NCBI RefSeq assembly: GCF_016756615.1
Contig: NZ_AP023262.1
Span: 7,565,501-7,629,500 of the forward strand
Reading direction: 5' to 3'
From: Mesorhizobium sp. L-8-3
GTDB taxonomy: Bacteria; Pseudomonadota; Alphaproteobacteria; Rhizobiales; Rhizobiaceae
DNA: 64,000 nucleotides
Part shown: piece after piece, positions 51,749 through 60,594 of the stretch
Layout of the letters: every line of letters starts with the position of its first letter
How positions within the stretch are numbered: the first letter of the stretch is position 1
Translations under genes and position numbers: made by a program
The notes under the pieces: model-generated
The model's input: only the letters and a program-made list of their open reading frames with translations
Told to the model about the DNA's origin: nothing
Databases searched by the model: none

Positions 51749-52210
51749 TCAGGCGCCTGCGGCCCTGGCCGGCTGGCGCTCGGCCAGCCGGGAACGGACC
51801 GCGGCCATCGCTTCGGTCAGGTCGCCGATCGCCTCGTCGAGGGCGGCGCGCTGCTTCTGCAGGCGGCTGAGCTGCTTCTCGGACTTTTCGAGGGTCAGGC
51901 GCAGCTGCTTGATGTTGGTGCCGGTGGGGTCATAGAGGTCGATCATCTGCTTCACGTCGCGAAGCGAGAAGCCGACCTTGCGGCCGAGCAGGATGAGCTT
52001 CAGGCGAACCCTGTCGCGGCGCGTGTAGAGCCTGGTCGACCCTTCCCGCCTGGGGCTGAGCAGCCCCCTGTCCTCGTAGAAGCGCAAGGTGCGCAGCGTG
52101 ACGCCGAAGGTCTTGGCCATCTCGCCGATGCGATAATAGCCTTCCGCGCCTTCGGCGGAAACATCATTGGAGTTGGCGGCAGCTTCGCCGGCCGGCATCA
52201 TATCCATCAT
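51749..52210 (-). CDS. MerR family transcriptional regulator (probable regulator of the beta-oxidation operon)
   Basis: A 153-residue MerR protein: after a 20-residue Ala/Asn-rich head, the winged HTH YYRIGEMAKTFGVTLRTLRF with YEDRGLLSPRREG, then the coiled dimer helix (LTLEKSEKQLSRLQKQRAAL). No Cys cluster for metal binding is present, so it is of the LiuR-like, metabolic class. ATG 52210 is preferred over an upstream TTG at 52243. It is divergent from podJ. Related operator sequence near its own promoter and ahead of the beta-oxidation operon (12339-12360) suggest it governs fatty-acyl-CoA catabolism and itself. Confidence 0.88.
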   Translation of the reverse strand: MMDMMPAGEAAANSNDVSAEGAEGYYRIGEMAKTFGVTLRTLRFYEDRGLLSPRREGSTRLYTRRDRVRLKLILLGRKVGFSLRDVKQMIDLYDPTGTNIKQLRLTLEKSEKQLSRLQKQRAALDEAIGDLTEAMAAVRSRLAERQPARAAGA

Positions 52211-52334
52211 CTTTTCGCTTTTCTCGCTCGCGGCGGCCGGCAATGTGCCTCGGCGCGCCTCATCGGAAGCGTGAGCTTCGCAGTTCCGATCGTGGTTTCA
52301 AGGAATGCCCGAAGAGACGCGGTGGGCACGCCTC

Positions 52335-52350
52335 TTACGTTTACGTCAAT
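52335..52350. promoter_or_regulatory. Operator-like sequence upstream of merR
   Basis: TTACGTTTACGTCAAT contains the ACGTCAA half-site and central TTTACG of the palindrome upstream of the beta-oxidation operon. It lies 125 bases from the merR start; on the minus strand TTGACG is available as -35 box. It would allow autoregulation. Confidence 0.55.
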
Positions 52351-52410
52351 CATATATTGACGGCGAATTTATGTTGCAAGTGCGAAAAGGACGCAGGTCT
52401 TTGTCATTAG

Positions 52411-52806
52411 CCTCAGTCGCCGGCGCGGCCCATCCGGGCCGCTTGGCTTTCGCGCCAACGGGCGCGGCGCGCGGTCGCGCGCTCCAACGGTCGCCATTGG
52501 CGACCGTTGGCAGGGGCCTCAGTCGCCGGCGCGGTGTGTTTCTCTGGCCTGAGTCGCCGGCGCGGCCCATCCGGGCCGCTTGGCTTTCGCGCCAACGGGC
52601 GCGGCGCGCGGTCGCGCGCTCCAACGGTCGCCATTGGCGACCGTTGGCAGGGGCCTCAGTCGCCGGCGCGGTGTCTTTCTCTGGCCTCAGTCGCCGGCGC
52701 GGCCCATCCGGGCCGCTTGGCTTTCGCGCCAACGGGCGCGGCGCGCAGTCGCGCGCTCCAACGGTCGACATTGTCGACCGTTGGCAGGGGCCTCAGTCGC
52801 CGGCGC
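52411..52806. repeat. Tandem repeat, 137-bp period, 2.9 copies
   Basis: Units start at 52411, 52548 and 52685 (CCTCAGTCGCCGGCGCGG, one base variant in the second). Each holds GCGGCCCATCCGGGCCGC, CGCGCCAACGGGCGCG and a 13-bp stem around CCAACGGTC (52484-52510, 52621-52647, 52758-52784). In the third unit the stem changes on both arms (GTCGACA/TGTCGAC in place of GTCGCCA/TGGCGAC), keeping perfect pairing. Related modules lie at 5496-5683. The array separates merR from podJ and codes for nothing convincing. Confidence 0.88.
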
Positions 52807-52854
52807 TGTTCCTCGGGCCGCCCGGCTTTCCAATCGCCCCTCTGGTAAGACAAG

Positions 52855-52869
52855 TTAACGCGTTGTTTA
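52855..52869 (+). promoter_or_regulatory. CtrA-like site in the podJ promoter region
   Basis: TTAACGCGTTGTTTA matches the TTAA-N7-TTAA consensus of the cell-cycle regulator CtrA in seven of eight fixed positions. It lies 197 bases before the podJ start. Control of podJ by cell-cycle regulators is known in Caulobacter; here it is a prediction from one site. Confidence 0.4.
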
Positions 52870-53065
52870 CCACGTCTGGTGAAAGGTGGGCGCGTCGGTA
52901 TCCCGTGAATATCCCGTATCGCTTTGCTCACGGCGTCTCGAAGCGGGGGCGACAGCCCTGGGGAAGCCTGGCTTCCCGCCGCGGCCGGACGGCCACGGCC
53001 GCATCGTTCTCCGACATCTACGGAAGCCGGCACGGGGCCGGCAAGGTTGGCTGGCGGACGTCTCG

Positions 53066-56000
53066 ATGAACAGCAAGCGGTCCTATCTCGACTCCCTGAA
53101 CGCCGGGCGCCCGCGCAAGGCCCATGCCTCGCTCGAAGAGCTCAACCGCTCGCTCGAAGCGATCGGCAACCGGCTGGAGCGCGGCCATGAAACACCGCTC
53201 GGCCGAGCCGACGATTTCAGCCGCCCCGGGCAATGGGCAAGCGATGCGCGCACGCGCAGCGGCACCGACCACGGCAGTCGCGCCGAATGGTCCCGCCGGA
53301 ACGACTTCTACCAGTCGATCGCGCACGACATCGATCGCGTGCGCGGACAGGAGGAAGGCGTCGCCTCGGTCGGCCGCATCGCCGGCGAACTGAAGGGCCT
53401 GCGCGAGGAACTGCGCCACCAGATGACGTCGGGGCTGCGGCGCGAGTTCGACATGCTTCGCAGCGACATCGAGCGCGCCTATGCGGCTTCGCCCGCGGCA
53501 AGGGACGGCGCGCAGCTCGGCCTCGAATTCGAGCGCCTGTCGGATGTGATCCATTCGCTTGCCGAACGCAACGACGACCGCGGCGTCAACCTGCTGCGGC
53601 TCGAACTGGAACAGGTCAGAAGCGCGATCGATTCGCTGGCCCGCGAGGAGACCGTGCGCGCCGCCGACCGCCGCTGGGAGGATTTCGACAAGCGCTGGTC
53701 GCGCGTCGAGGATCGTCTCTCCGTCCAGGACCGCGACGACGACCCGGCCATCGCAGCGCTCAACCAGCGGCTCGAGCAGATCGTCGAGGCCGTCCACAAC
53801 CTGCCGGAATCGCTGTCGCTTCGCTCGCTCGAGGAGAAGGTGCGCATCCTCGCCGGAGCCGTCGAACATTTCGCCAGCCAGCAGGATCGCCGCGGCCACG
53901 AGACCTTCGTGCTGATCGAGGAGCGGCTCGACGAGATCTCGCGGGCGATCGTGGCCTCGACCGCCACGCTGTCGGCGCCGCAATTCGATCCCGCCCCGTT
54001 CGAGCGCGTCGAGGCGCGCATCTCCTCGCTCGCCCGGCAGGTCGAGGAACTGATCGAGGAGCGGCCTTCCGGCGAGGTGATCGACCGCCTCGATTTCCTT
54101 TCGCAACGCGTCGACGAGATCGCCGCCCGCGGCGCGCTTCCTGAAAAGTCGATGGAACGGCTGACGCGGCAGGTCATGGCGATCGCCGAGAAGCTCGACG
54201 GCGCACCGGCGGCGCCCGACACCGACGACATATTGCGCGGCATCGAGGACCGCTTCGTCATGCTGTCCGATCTGCTCGACCGCCGGCAGGGCGACGCGAT
54301 CGAGCATGGCCAGGCACTGTTCCGCGATCTCGAGCGGCGCCTCGAAGACGTGGTCATGCGCCTCGACGAGCGCAACGCCGCCTCGGCCGCGGACGACCGC
54401 GGCATCATGGATGCGATCGACCAGCGCTTCGCCGATCTTTCCCGCCGTCTCGACCAGGACCGGCAGGGCGCGAGCGAGGACGCGATGCGCTACATGGAAG
54501 CGCGGCTGGAGGACATTTCCGCCAGGCTGGAATCGTCGGCCGCCCAGGTCGCCGCCATCGATCCGGATCTCATCCGCAACCTCGAAGCCCAGGTCGCCGG
54601 GCTCTCGGCGCATCTTTCGCAGCCGAGCGCGCCCCTGCCCGATTTCGACGATATCGGCCCGCGCCTCGACGAGATCGAGCAGTCGATCGCCGGCAATCGC
54701 GAAGCGATCCTGGAAACGGCGCGCCAGGCGGCCGAGAACGCCGTCCGCTCCTTCGCCGGATCGCCCGCCGAGGCGGCGGCGGTGGCCGGGCTCGCCGAGG
54801 ACCTGAAGTCGCTGGAAACGCTGACCCGGCGCTCCGACGAGCGCAACACGCGCACCTTCGAGGCGATCCACGACACCTTGCTGAAGATCGTCGATCGGCT
54901 CGGCACGCTGGAGCAGCGCGAGCCCGAGGCGATCGAGCCCCTCGAACGGTTCGGCAAACGGGAACGCCAGCCTGAAGAGCTGACGGCCGTCGACAGACCC
55001 GACGCGCAGGGCGAGCCCGGGCCCGCCGTGGAGACGCCGGCGGACCTGCTTTCGAAACTGGCCACCGGCGCCGCCCCCTCGCTCGACCGGGACGAGGAAC
55101 CGGCCGCAAGCACCCTGGCCTTCGATACGATGCATCCGAGCGATGCAGAACCCCAGACGAGGCGATCGCCGGCCGAAGCAGCCGCCGCGGCCGCGGTTGC
55201 CGCCATTGGCGCCGATGCCCGTGCGCGCACCGAACCCGAAGGGCGGGTGCGCTCCATGCTTGGCGGCCTGACGCGGGCCTTCTCCGCAAAGCGGGAGAAG
55301 CCGGAGCCGGTGTCGGCCGAACCCGCCATGGCCCCGACGCCCGAGGCGCCGAGCCTCGATCTCGACGAGCCGCTCGATCCCAAGATCGCCAACCGGCCGC
55401 TGGAACCGGGCTCGGGCACGCCCGACCTCAACGCCATCATGCGCCGCGTGCGCGAGGAGCGCGGCCAGCCGGCGCGTGCGAACGAAACCGAAGCGGCGAA
55501 GTCCGACTTCATCGCCGCCGCGCGGCGCGCCGCGCAGGCCGCCGCCGCCGAAGCCGGCACGATGAAGCGCCAGGCCGACGGGACCGGCCTGCCCAAGAGC
55601 TTCGGCATCGGGGAATTCCTGCGCGGCAAGCGCAAGCCGATCCTGATGGGCGCAGTCGCCGTGATGCTGGCGCTCGCCGGTCTCCAGCTCGGCAAGGCGT
55701 TCCTTGCCGGGGACGAGCAGGTGGCTCAGGACGCGCCGATGAGCGCTCCAGCGGCTTCCCTCGCCCCCGAGCCGTCGGCGCCCGTGCCTGCAGTAAGCGC
55801 AGATACTGCCGCGCCGAGTGCCGTCGGCGCCGGCGAGCAGAGCGGCACGATCCAGGAAGACGACGCCATCCCGGCCGACGACGCCTCGCTCGAGCCCGAG
55901 ATCGACGCGCCCGCCGCCGACAGCGCCGCGCATGAGGTGGAGACGGGCATGCCGACCGCGGCTATACCGCACACTGCCGAGGCGCCCGCCATCGCCGAGC

Positions 56001-56914
56001 CGCCCGCAGAGACCGCACCGGCACCCGAGGCGAATGCCGCACCCATGCAGCAGCCGGCCTTCGAGCCCGCGCCGGTCGAGGCCGGACCCGTAGCGCTGCG
56101 CGAAGCCGCCGACACCGGCGACCCCAAGGCGGTGTTCGAGATCGGCGCGCGCTACGCGGACGGGCGCGGCATCAAGACCGACATGGCCGCGGCCGCCAAA
56201 TGGTACGAGCGTTCGGCCGAACTGGGCTTCGCGCCGGCGCAGTACCGCATCGGCAACTTCTACGAAAAGGGCCTGGGCGTGACCCGCGACGTCGCCAAGG
56301 CCAAGACCTGGTACCAGATGGCGGCCGAACAGGGCAACGCCAGCGCCATGCACAATCTGGCGGTGCTTTTCGCGATGGGGGCCGACGGCGTGACGGACAA
56401 TGATTCGGCCGCCCGATGGTTCGGCCGCGCCGCCGAACTCGGCGTGAAGGACAGCCAGTTCAACCTCGGCATCCTCGCCGCCAAGGGCGTCGGCATGCAG
56501 CAGAACCTGGAAGAGTCCTACAAGTGGTTCGCACTGGTCGCCAAGACGGGCGACCGCGACGCCGTGACCAAGCGCGACGAGATCGCCAATGCGCTGCGCC
56601 CGGAGCAACTGGAGCGGGCGCGCGCCGCGGCCGAGTTGTGGAAGCCGAAGCCGGTCGACGCCGAGGCCAACACGCTCGACATCCCCGAGGCCTGGCAGAC
56701 GACGACCGCCACCACCGCCAGCATCGACGTGAAGAAGGCGGTCGCCAGCATCCAGATGATCCTGAACAAGAACGGCTATGACGCCGGCGGCGCCGACGGC
56801 GTGATGGGCGAGCGGACCAAGAGCGCGATCGTCGCCTTCCAGAAGGACAATGGCCTGGAGCCGACCGGCCAGGTCGACGAGAAGCTGGTCGAGACACTGC
56901 TGGAGAAGAAGTGA
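53066..56914 (+). CDS. podJ: PodJ-type polarity/localization factor (Sel1 repeats, peptidoglycan-binding domain)
   Basis: A 1282-residue polar scaffold. Residues 1-600 are long coiled coils in the cytoplasm (repeated RLDEIE-like heptads); 600-850 are acidic and Pro/Ala-rich; a membrane helix near 855-880 (KPILMGAVAVMLALAGLQLG) is followed by a periplasmic part with an Ala/Pro/Glu linker, four Sel1-type repeats (from about 1008, AAAAKWYERSAELGFAPAQY) and a C-terminal peptidoglycan-binding domain (1221-1280, NGYDAGGADGVMGERTKSAI). This order matches PodJ of Rhizobiales. ATG 53066 (MNSKRSYLDSLNAGR) is chosen over an open frame that runs into the tandem repeats. PodJ marks the old or new pole and affects envelope functions. 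Confidence 0.88.
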   Translation: MNSKRSYLDSLNAGRPRKAHASLEELNRSLEAIGNRLERGHETPLGRADDFSRPGQWASDARTRSGTDHGSRAEWSRRNDFYQSIAHDIDRVRGQEEGVASVGRIAGELKGLREELRHQMTSGLRREFDMLRSDIERAYAASPAARDGAQLGLEFERLSDVIHSLAERNDDRGVNLLRLELEQVRSAIDSLAREETVRAADRRWEDFDKRWSRVEDRLSVQDRDDDPAIAALNQRLEQIVEAVHNLPESLSLRSLEEKVRILAGAVEHFASQQDRRGHETFVLIEERLDEISRAIVASTATLSAPQFDPAPFERVEARISSLARQVEELIEERPSGEVIDRLDFLSQRVDEIAARGALPEKSMERLTRQVMAIAEKLDGAPAAPDTDDILRGIEDRFVMLSDLLDRRQGDAIEHGQALFRDLERRLEDVVMRLDERNAASAADDRGIMDAIDQRFADLSRRLDQDRQGASEDAMRYMEARLEDISARLESSAAQVAAIDPDLIRNLEAQVAGLSAHLSQPSAPLPDFDDIGPRLDEIEQSIAGNREAILETARQAAENAVRSFAGSPAEAAAVAGLAEDLKSLETLTRRSDERNTRTFEAIHDTLLKIVDRLGTLEQREPEAIEPLERFGKRERQPEELTAVDRPDAQGEPGPAVETPADLLSKLATGAAPSLDRDEEPAASTLAFDTMHPSDAEPQTRRSPAEAAAAAAVAAIGADARARTEPEGRVRSMLGGLTRAFSAKREKPEPVSAEPAMAPTPEAPSLDLDEPLDPKIANRPLEPGSGTPDLNAIMRRVREERGQPARANETEAAKSDFIAAARRAAQAAAAEAGTMKRQADGTGLPKSFGIGEFLRGKRKPILMGAVAVMLALAGLQLGKAFLAGDEQVAQDAPMSAPAASLAPEPSAPVPAVSADTAAPSAVGAGEQSGTIQEDDAIPADDASLEPEIDAPAADSAAHEVETGMPTAAIPHTAEAPAIAEPPAETAPAPEANAAPMQQPAFEPAPVEAGPVALREAADTGDPKAVFEIGARYADGRGIKTDMAAAAKWYERSAELGFAPAQYRIGNFYEKGLGVTRDVAKAKTWYQMAAEQGNASAMHNLAVLFAMGADGVTDNDSAARWFGRAAELGVKDSQFNLGILAAKGVGMQQNLEESYKWFALVAKTGDRDAVTKRDEIANALRPEQLERARAAAELWKPKPVDAEANTLDIPEAWQTTTATTASIDVKKAVASIQMILNKNGYDAGGADGVMGERTKSAIVAFQKDNGLEPTGQVDEKLVETLLEKK

Positions 56915-57185
56915 CGCGGGAGCCTCAGCCGCTCCGGAGCGGCAAACAGAGCGAGTAGCGAACAGGGGCCGCAAAACGTTCTTCCCCTGTTCGTTACCGG
57001 CTTTTCGCCACTCACTCCATTGCATGAGACAAGACGCCGCGGAGGGAAGCCGCAGTGTCTTAACCTCATGGCCGAATGTCGTTTGACTTCAAGGTCTCGT
57101 CGGCCCAAGAACAGCCAGAATTTCACGGCAAGTGCCTCATTGGGAACGGGATTCCGGGGCAGCAGACAAAAGTCGAGTAAGACGG

Positions 57186-58109
57186 GTGGGCATCTATCTC
57201 CCGATCGCGGAAATGTCGGTCAACGTCTTCGTGCTGCTCGCCATGGGCGCCGCGGTGGGGTTCCTGTCCGGCATGTTCGGCGTGGGCGGCGGCTTTCTGA
57301 TCACGCCGCTCCTCATCTTCTACAACATCCCGCCCGCCATCGCGGTCGCGACCGGCGCGAACCAGGTGATCGCCTCATCCTTCTCCGGTGCGCTCGCGCA
57401 TTTCAAACGAGGCACGCTCGACATCAAGCTCGGCACGGTGCTGCTCGCCGGCGGCATCGTCGGCTCGACGTTCGGCGCCATGGTCTTCGCGTTCCTGCGC
57501 AGCCTCGGCCAGCTCGACCTGTTCATCTCGATCTTCTATGTCGCCTTCCTCGGCATCGTCGGGGGCCTGATGCTGGTCGAAAGCGTCAATGCATTGCGCC
57601 GCGTGCGCAGCGGGGCGCTTCCGACCCTGAAGAAATCAGGGCAGCACAACTGGATCCACCGCCTGCCGCTGAAGATGCGCTTCCGCACCTCGAAGCTCTT
57701 CGTCAGCGTCATACCCGTGCTCGGCATCGGTGCAGGCATCGGCTTCCTGGCCGCGATCATGGGCGTGGGCGGCGGCTTCATCATGGTGCCGGCGCTGATC
57801 TACCTGCTCAAGGTGCCGACCAATGTCGTCGTCGGGACCTCGCTGTTCCAGATCATCTTCGTGGCGGCCTACACCACCATCGTGCATTCCACCGCCAACC
57901 AGACCGTCGACGTGATCCTCGCTTTCGTGCTGATGGTCGGCGGCGTCGCCGGCGCGCAATACGGCGCGCGTGCCGGGCAGCGGCTGCGGGGCGAGCAGCT
58001 TCGCGCGCTGCTGGCGCTGCTGGTGCTCGCGGTCGCCCTGAGGCTCGCCTTCGACCTCTTCGTGCGGCCGGCCAGCCTCTATTCGCTCGCCAGCCTGGGC
58101 GAGGGCTGA
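57186..58109 (+). CDS. Sulfite exporter TauE/SafE family permease
   Basis: A 307-residue membrane protein with about eight helices and two copies of the family signature, GMFGVGGGFLITPLLIF (near 27-43) and AIMGVGGGFIMVPALIYLL (near 192-210). The family exports sulfite, sulfoacetate or other organosulfonates, or imports them. GTG 57186 (VGIYLPIAEMSVNVF) is chosen as start; the frame is open to 57132 without a good ribosome site. The TIGR02186 gene follows 3 bases later, a pairing that is conserved in Rhizobiales. No sulfur oxidation genes are nearby. Confidence 0.88.
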   Translation: MGIYLPIAEMSVNVFVLLAMGAAVGFLSGMFGVGGGFLITPLLIFYNIPPAIAVATGANQVIASSFSGALAHFKRGTLDIKLGTVLLAGGIVGSTFGAMVFAFLRSLGQLDLFISIFYVAFLGIVGGLMLVESVNALRRVRSGALPTLKKSGQHNWIHRLPLKMRFRTSKLFVSVIPVLGIGAGIGFLAAIMGVGGGFIMVPALIYLLKVPTNVVVGTSLFQIIFVAAYTTIVHSTANQTVDVILAFVLMVGGVAGAQYGARAGQRLRGEQLRALLALLVLAVALRLAFDLFVRPASLYSLASLGEG

Positions 58110-58112
58110 GGC

Positions 58113-58934
58113 ATGGCCGCGACCCCGCAGCACAAGCGCACCGACGCTGCAGCATTTCGGCGGGTGATCGCGGTCGCCGCCCTCCTTGCCTTCGCGCCCC
58201 CGACCGCCGCGGCGCAGGACGCCAATCCCGAAAACATCGAAATCGGGCTTTCAACCGACAGGATATCGATCACGGCCGACTTCGCTGGGGCCGACCTCAC
58301 CATCTTCGGCGCGCTCGACAATGCCGACCCGCTGATCAGCCGGCAGGGCCGCTACGATGTGATCGTCGTGCTTGAGGGCCCCGCGCGCCCGGTGGTAGTG
58401 CGCCGCAAGGACCGGATCCTCGGCATGTGGATCAACGCGGAATCGGAGACCTTCGTCAACGTGCCGGTCTCCTATTCGGTCGCGACGACACGGCAGCTCC
58501 AGGACATCACCGAACCAAAGACCTACAGGCAACTCGCGCTCGGCGCCAACAATCTCTATATCGAGCCGCTCGACCCGACGGACAATCCGGCCACCATCCA
58601 AGAGTTCACCAAGGCGCTGCGCGAGCGCAAGAAGGCGACCGGCCTCTTCAGCGAACGTGTCGGCGGCGTGCAGTTCCTGTCGCAGAACCTGTTCCGCGCG
58701 ACACTGGCGCTGGCGCCGAACGTGCCGGTCGGCACGCACCGGGCGCGCGCCTTCCTGTTCCGCAACGGCGCCTTCATCAGGGAAACTTCGGCGCATCTGG
58801 CCATCGTGAAATCGGGCTTCGAGCAATCGCTGTTCCGCGCCGCCAACGACTACGGCTTCCTCTACGGCCTGTTCGCCGTGGCCCTCGCCATTGTCACGGG
58901 ATGGCTCGGCCGCATCATGTTCAAGAAGGACTGA
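58113..58934 (+). CDS. TIGR02186 family protein
   Basis: A 273-residue exported protein: a signal segment (VIAVAALLAFAPPTAAAQD), a beta-rich domain of about 210 residues with NIEIGLSTDRISITADFAGA and RQGRYDVIVVLEGP, and a C-terminal membrane helix (FLYGLFAVALAIVTGWLGRI) with a KKD tail. It is thus a periplasmic domain anchored at its C-terminus. Function is unknown; the constant pairing with a TauE/SafE permease, three bases upstream here, suggests a joint role in sulfur compound or anion export. Confidence 0.88.
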   Translation: MAATPQHKRTDAAAFRRVIAVAALLAFAPPTAAAQDANPENIEIGLSTDRISITADFAGADLTIFGALDNADPLISRQGRYDVIVVLEGPARPVVVRRKDRILGMWINAESETFVNVPVSYSVATTRQLQDITEPKTYRQLALGANNLYIEPLDPTDNPATIQEFTKALRERKKATGLFSERVGGVQFLSQNLFRATLALAPNVPVGTHRARAFLFRNGAFIRETSAHLAIVKSGFEQSLFRAANDYGFLYGLFAVALAIVTGWLGRIMFKKD

Positions 58935-59132
58935 TGCCAGCAGCACTCCATCGCGTGCGGCACACTTTCGGGGGACATGCTTGAGGCCGCTTCGACCTGC
59001 CTGCCGGGGATGACCAGCCAGGGCGCCGGCCGCCGAGAAAGCGTCATTCTCCCATACGAAGATTCCGATTCCGGAGGAATGCTGCTCGCATAGCGGCAAT
59101 CATCTCCGTTATCCGGCGCTACGCGTCGCCGC

Positions 59133-60560
59133 TCAGAGGCGCCCACTGTCGAAGATTCGGCCGCGATTCAGGATGGCATTCGGGTCCAGCGCGGCCTTGA
59201 GACGGCGCATCGTTTCGAGCTCGGCCTCGCTTCGCGAAAGATGAAGCCACGGCTTCTTGTCCACGCCAATGCCATGCTCGGCGGATATCGAGCCGCCATG
59301 CGCGGCAACCATGCCATAGATGGCGTCGGCCACGGGACTGCGCATCTGGGTGCGCACCACATAGTGAAGATTGCCGTCGCCAAGATGCCCGAAGACGATG
59401 AAATCGATTGAGGGATCGATCGCGCGAAGTGCCGACCGGCTTGCGCCGAGAAACGATTCCATCCGATGCAGGGGGACGCTGATGTCGCATCCGAGAATAT
59501 GGTCGAGCGTCCGCACGTAGTCGGCGCAGGAATCGCGCATGGTCCAAAGTGACTGGAACTCGCGCGGCGATTGCGAAACGACCGCGTCGATGGCCAGCTT
59601 GCCTTCAAGCGCCTCCATCAGGCATGCGGCGAAGCTGTCAACAATCCCGTCGTCCAAAGCCGACTGCACCTCGGCAAGGACGTAAAAAGGAGCATTCGCG
59701 CCAACAGGGCGCGGCATGCCGAGATAGGCGACGACACCGTCGAACGCCCGCGGCAGCATCAGTTCGAAGGCCGACAGGGCCGATCCCATCCGCCGCCGCA
59801 GCAAGCCGAGAAGTTCCACCGCAGCGGGGAAGGTCGGCACCGCCAGAAGCGCGTTCGCTTCGGCCGTGGGCTTAGGATGCAGCCGCAGGAGCGCCCGGGA
59901 AACGACGCCAAGCGTGCCTTCGCTGCCGACGAATAGCTGGTTCAGATCATAGCCGGCATTGTCCTTGTCCAGCCCGCGCATCGAGGAAACGACCGTGCCG
60001 TCGGCCAGCACGGTTTCGAGCCCTGCCACCTGGGCCCGGAACATGCCGTAGCGCAAAACGCGGATGCCGCCTGCGTTGGTCGCGACGTTGCCGCCGACCG
60101 TGGCTGTCCCCCGGGAGCCGATGTCGACGCCGAAGAGATAGCCGGCCATGTCCGCTGCTTCCTGAACGGCCTGCAGCGGCGTTCCGGCCGAGGCCACCAC
60201 GGTCGCGCTCTCGCGCCGGATCTCGTCGAGCGCTGTCATCCTTTCCGTCGACAGGACCGCTTCGCCTTCGACAATGCGGTGAGCGCCGGAAAGGCCGGTT
60301 CGCCCCCCGTGCACGACAAGCGGCTGCGCAAAGGAATTGCAGGCGGAAAGGCATGTCGCCAGCTCTTCCGTGGAGCCGGGACGCAGGACGAAGCGGGGCC
60401 GTGCCGAGAACCTGCCGCGCCGGTCCTCCTGGTAGCGCGGATCAATGGCGTCGCCCACCTGCAGCCCATTTCGCGGCAACGCTCCGGACAGCCGGTCCAG
60501 AAGAGCCGGGTTGGCGCCGGCTGAGGGCTGGGCATCGACGTCCATTTGCGCGGGCCTCAT
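59133..60560 (-). CDS. FAD-binding oxidoreductase (glycolate oxidase GlcD / D-lactate dehydrogenase-like)
   Basis: A 475-residue VAO-family flavoprotein. The PCMH FAD domain has RPRFVLRPGSTEELATCLSA, VVHGGRTGLSGAHRI and TVGGNVATNAGGIRVLRYG; the C-terminal cap has FVFGHLGDGNLHYVV and SAEHGIGVDKKPW, shared with D-2-hydroxyacid dehydrogenases (glycolate, D-lactate, 2-hydroxyglutarate). The start at 60560 is not strongly supported; ATG 60545 is an alternative with GAGG upstream. It follows 34 bases after the aldehyde dehydrogenase gene, so both are one operon, acting on a hydroxy acid and a semialdehyde. Confidence 0.88.
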   Translation of the reverse strand: MRPAQMDVDAQPSAGANPALLDRLSGALPRNGLQVGDAIDPRYQEDRRGRFSARPRFVLRPGSTEELATCLSACNSFAQPLVVHGGRTGLSGAHRIVEGEAVLSTERMTALDEIRRESATVVASAGTPLQAVQEAADMAGYLFGVDIGSRGTATVGGNVATNAGGIRVLRYGMFRAQVAGLETVLADGTVVSSMRGLDKDNAGYDLNQLFVGSEGTLGVVSRALLRLHPKPTAEANALLAVPTFPAAVELLGLLRRRMGSALSAFELMLPRAFDGVVAYLGMPRPVGANAPFYVLAEVQSALDDGIVDSFAACLMEALEGKLAIDAVVSQSPREFQSLWTMRDSCADYVRTLDHILGCDISVPLHRMESFLGASRSALRAIDPSIDFIVFGHLGDGNLHYVVRTQMRSPVADAIYGMVAAHGGSISAEHGIGVDKKPWLHLSRSEAELETMRRLKAALDPNAILNRGRIFDSGRL

Positions 60561-60594
60561 GACATGGCGAACGAAGGCATTCCGTCGATGGCGG

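Noticed and set aside
52211..52243. TTG start adding 11 residues to MerR
   Set aside because: A rare start codon with a poor ribosome site, while ATG 52210 is available.
52411..52806. Possible CRISPR array
   Set aside because: The repeat unit is 137 bases and contiguous, without unique spacers or cas genes.
52886..53065. 60-residue N-terminal extension of PodJ
   Set aside because: The extension lies in promoter-like sequence near the repeats; MNSKRSYLDSLNAGR at 53066 resembles the normal start of the family.
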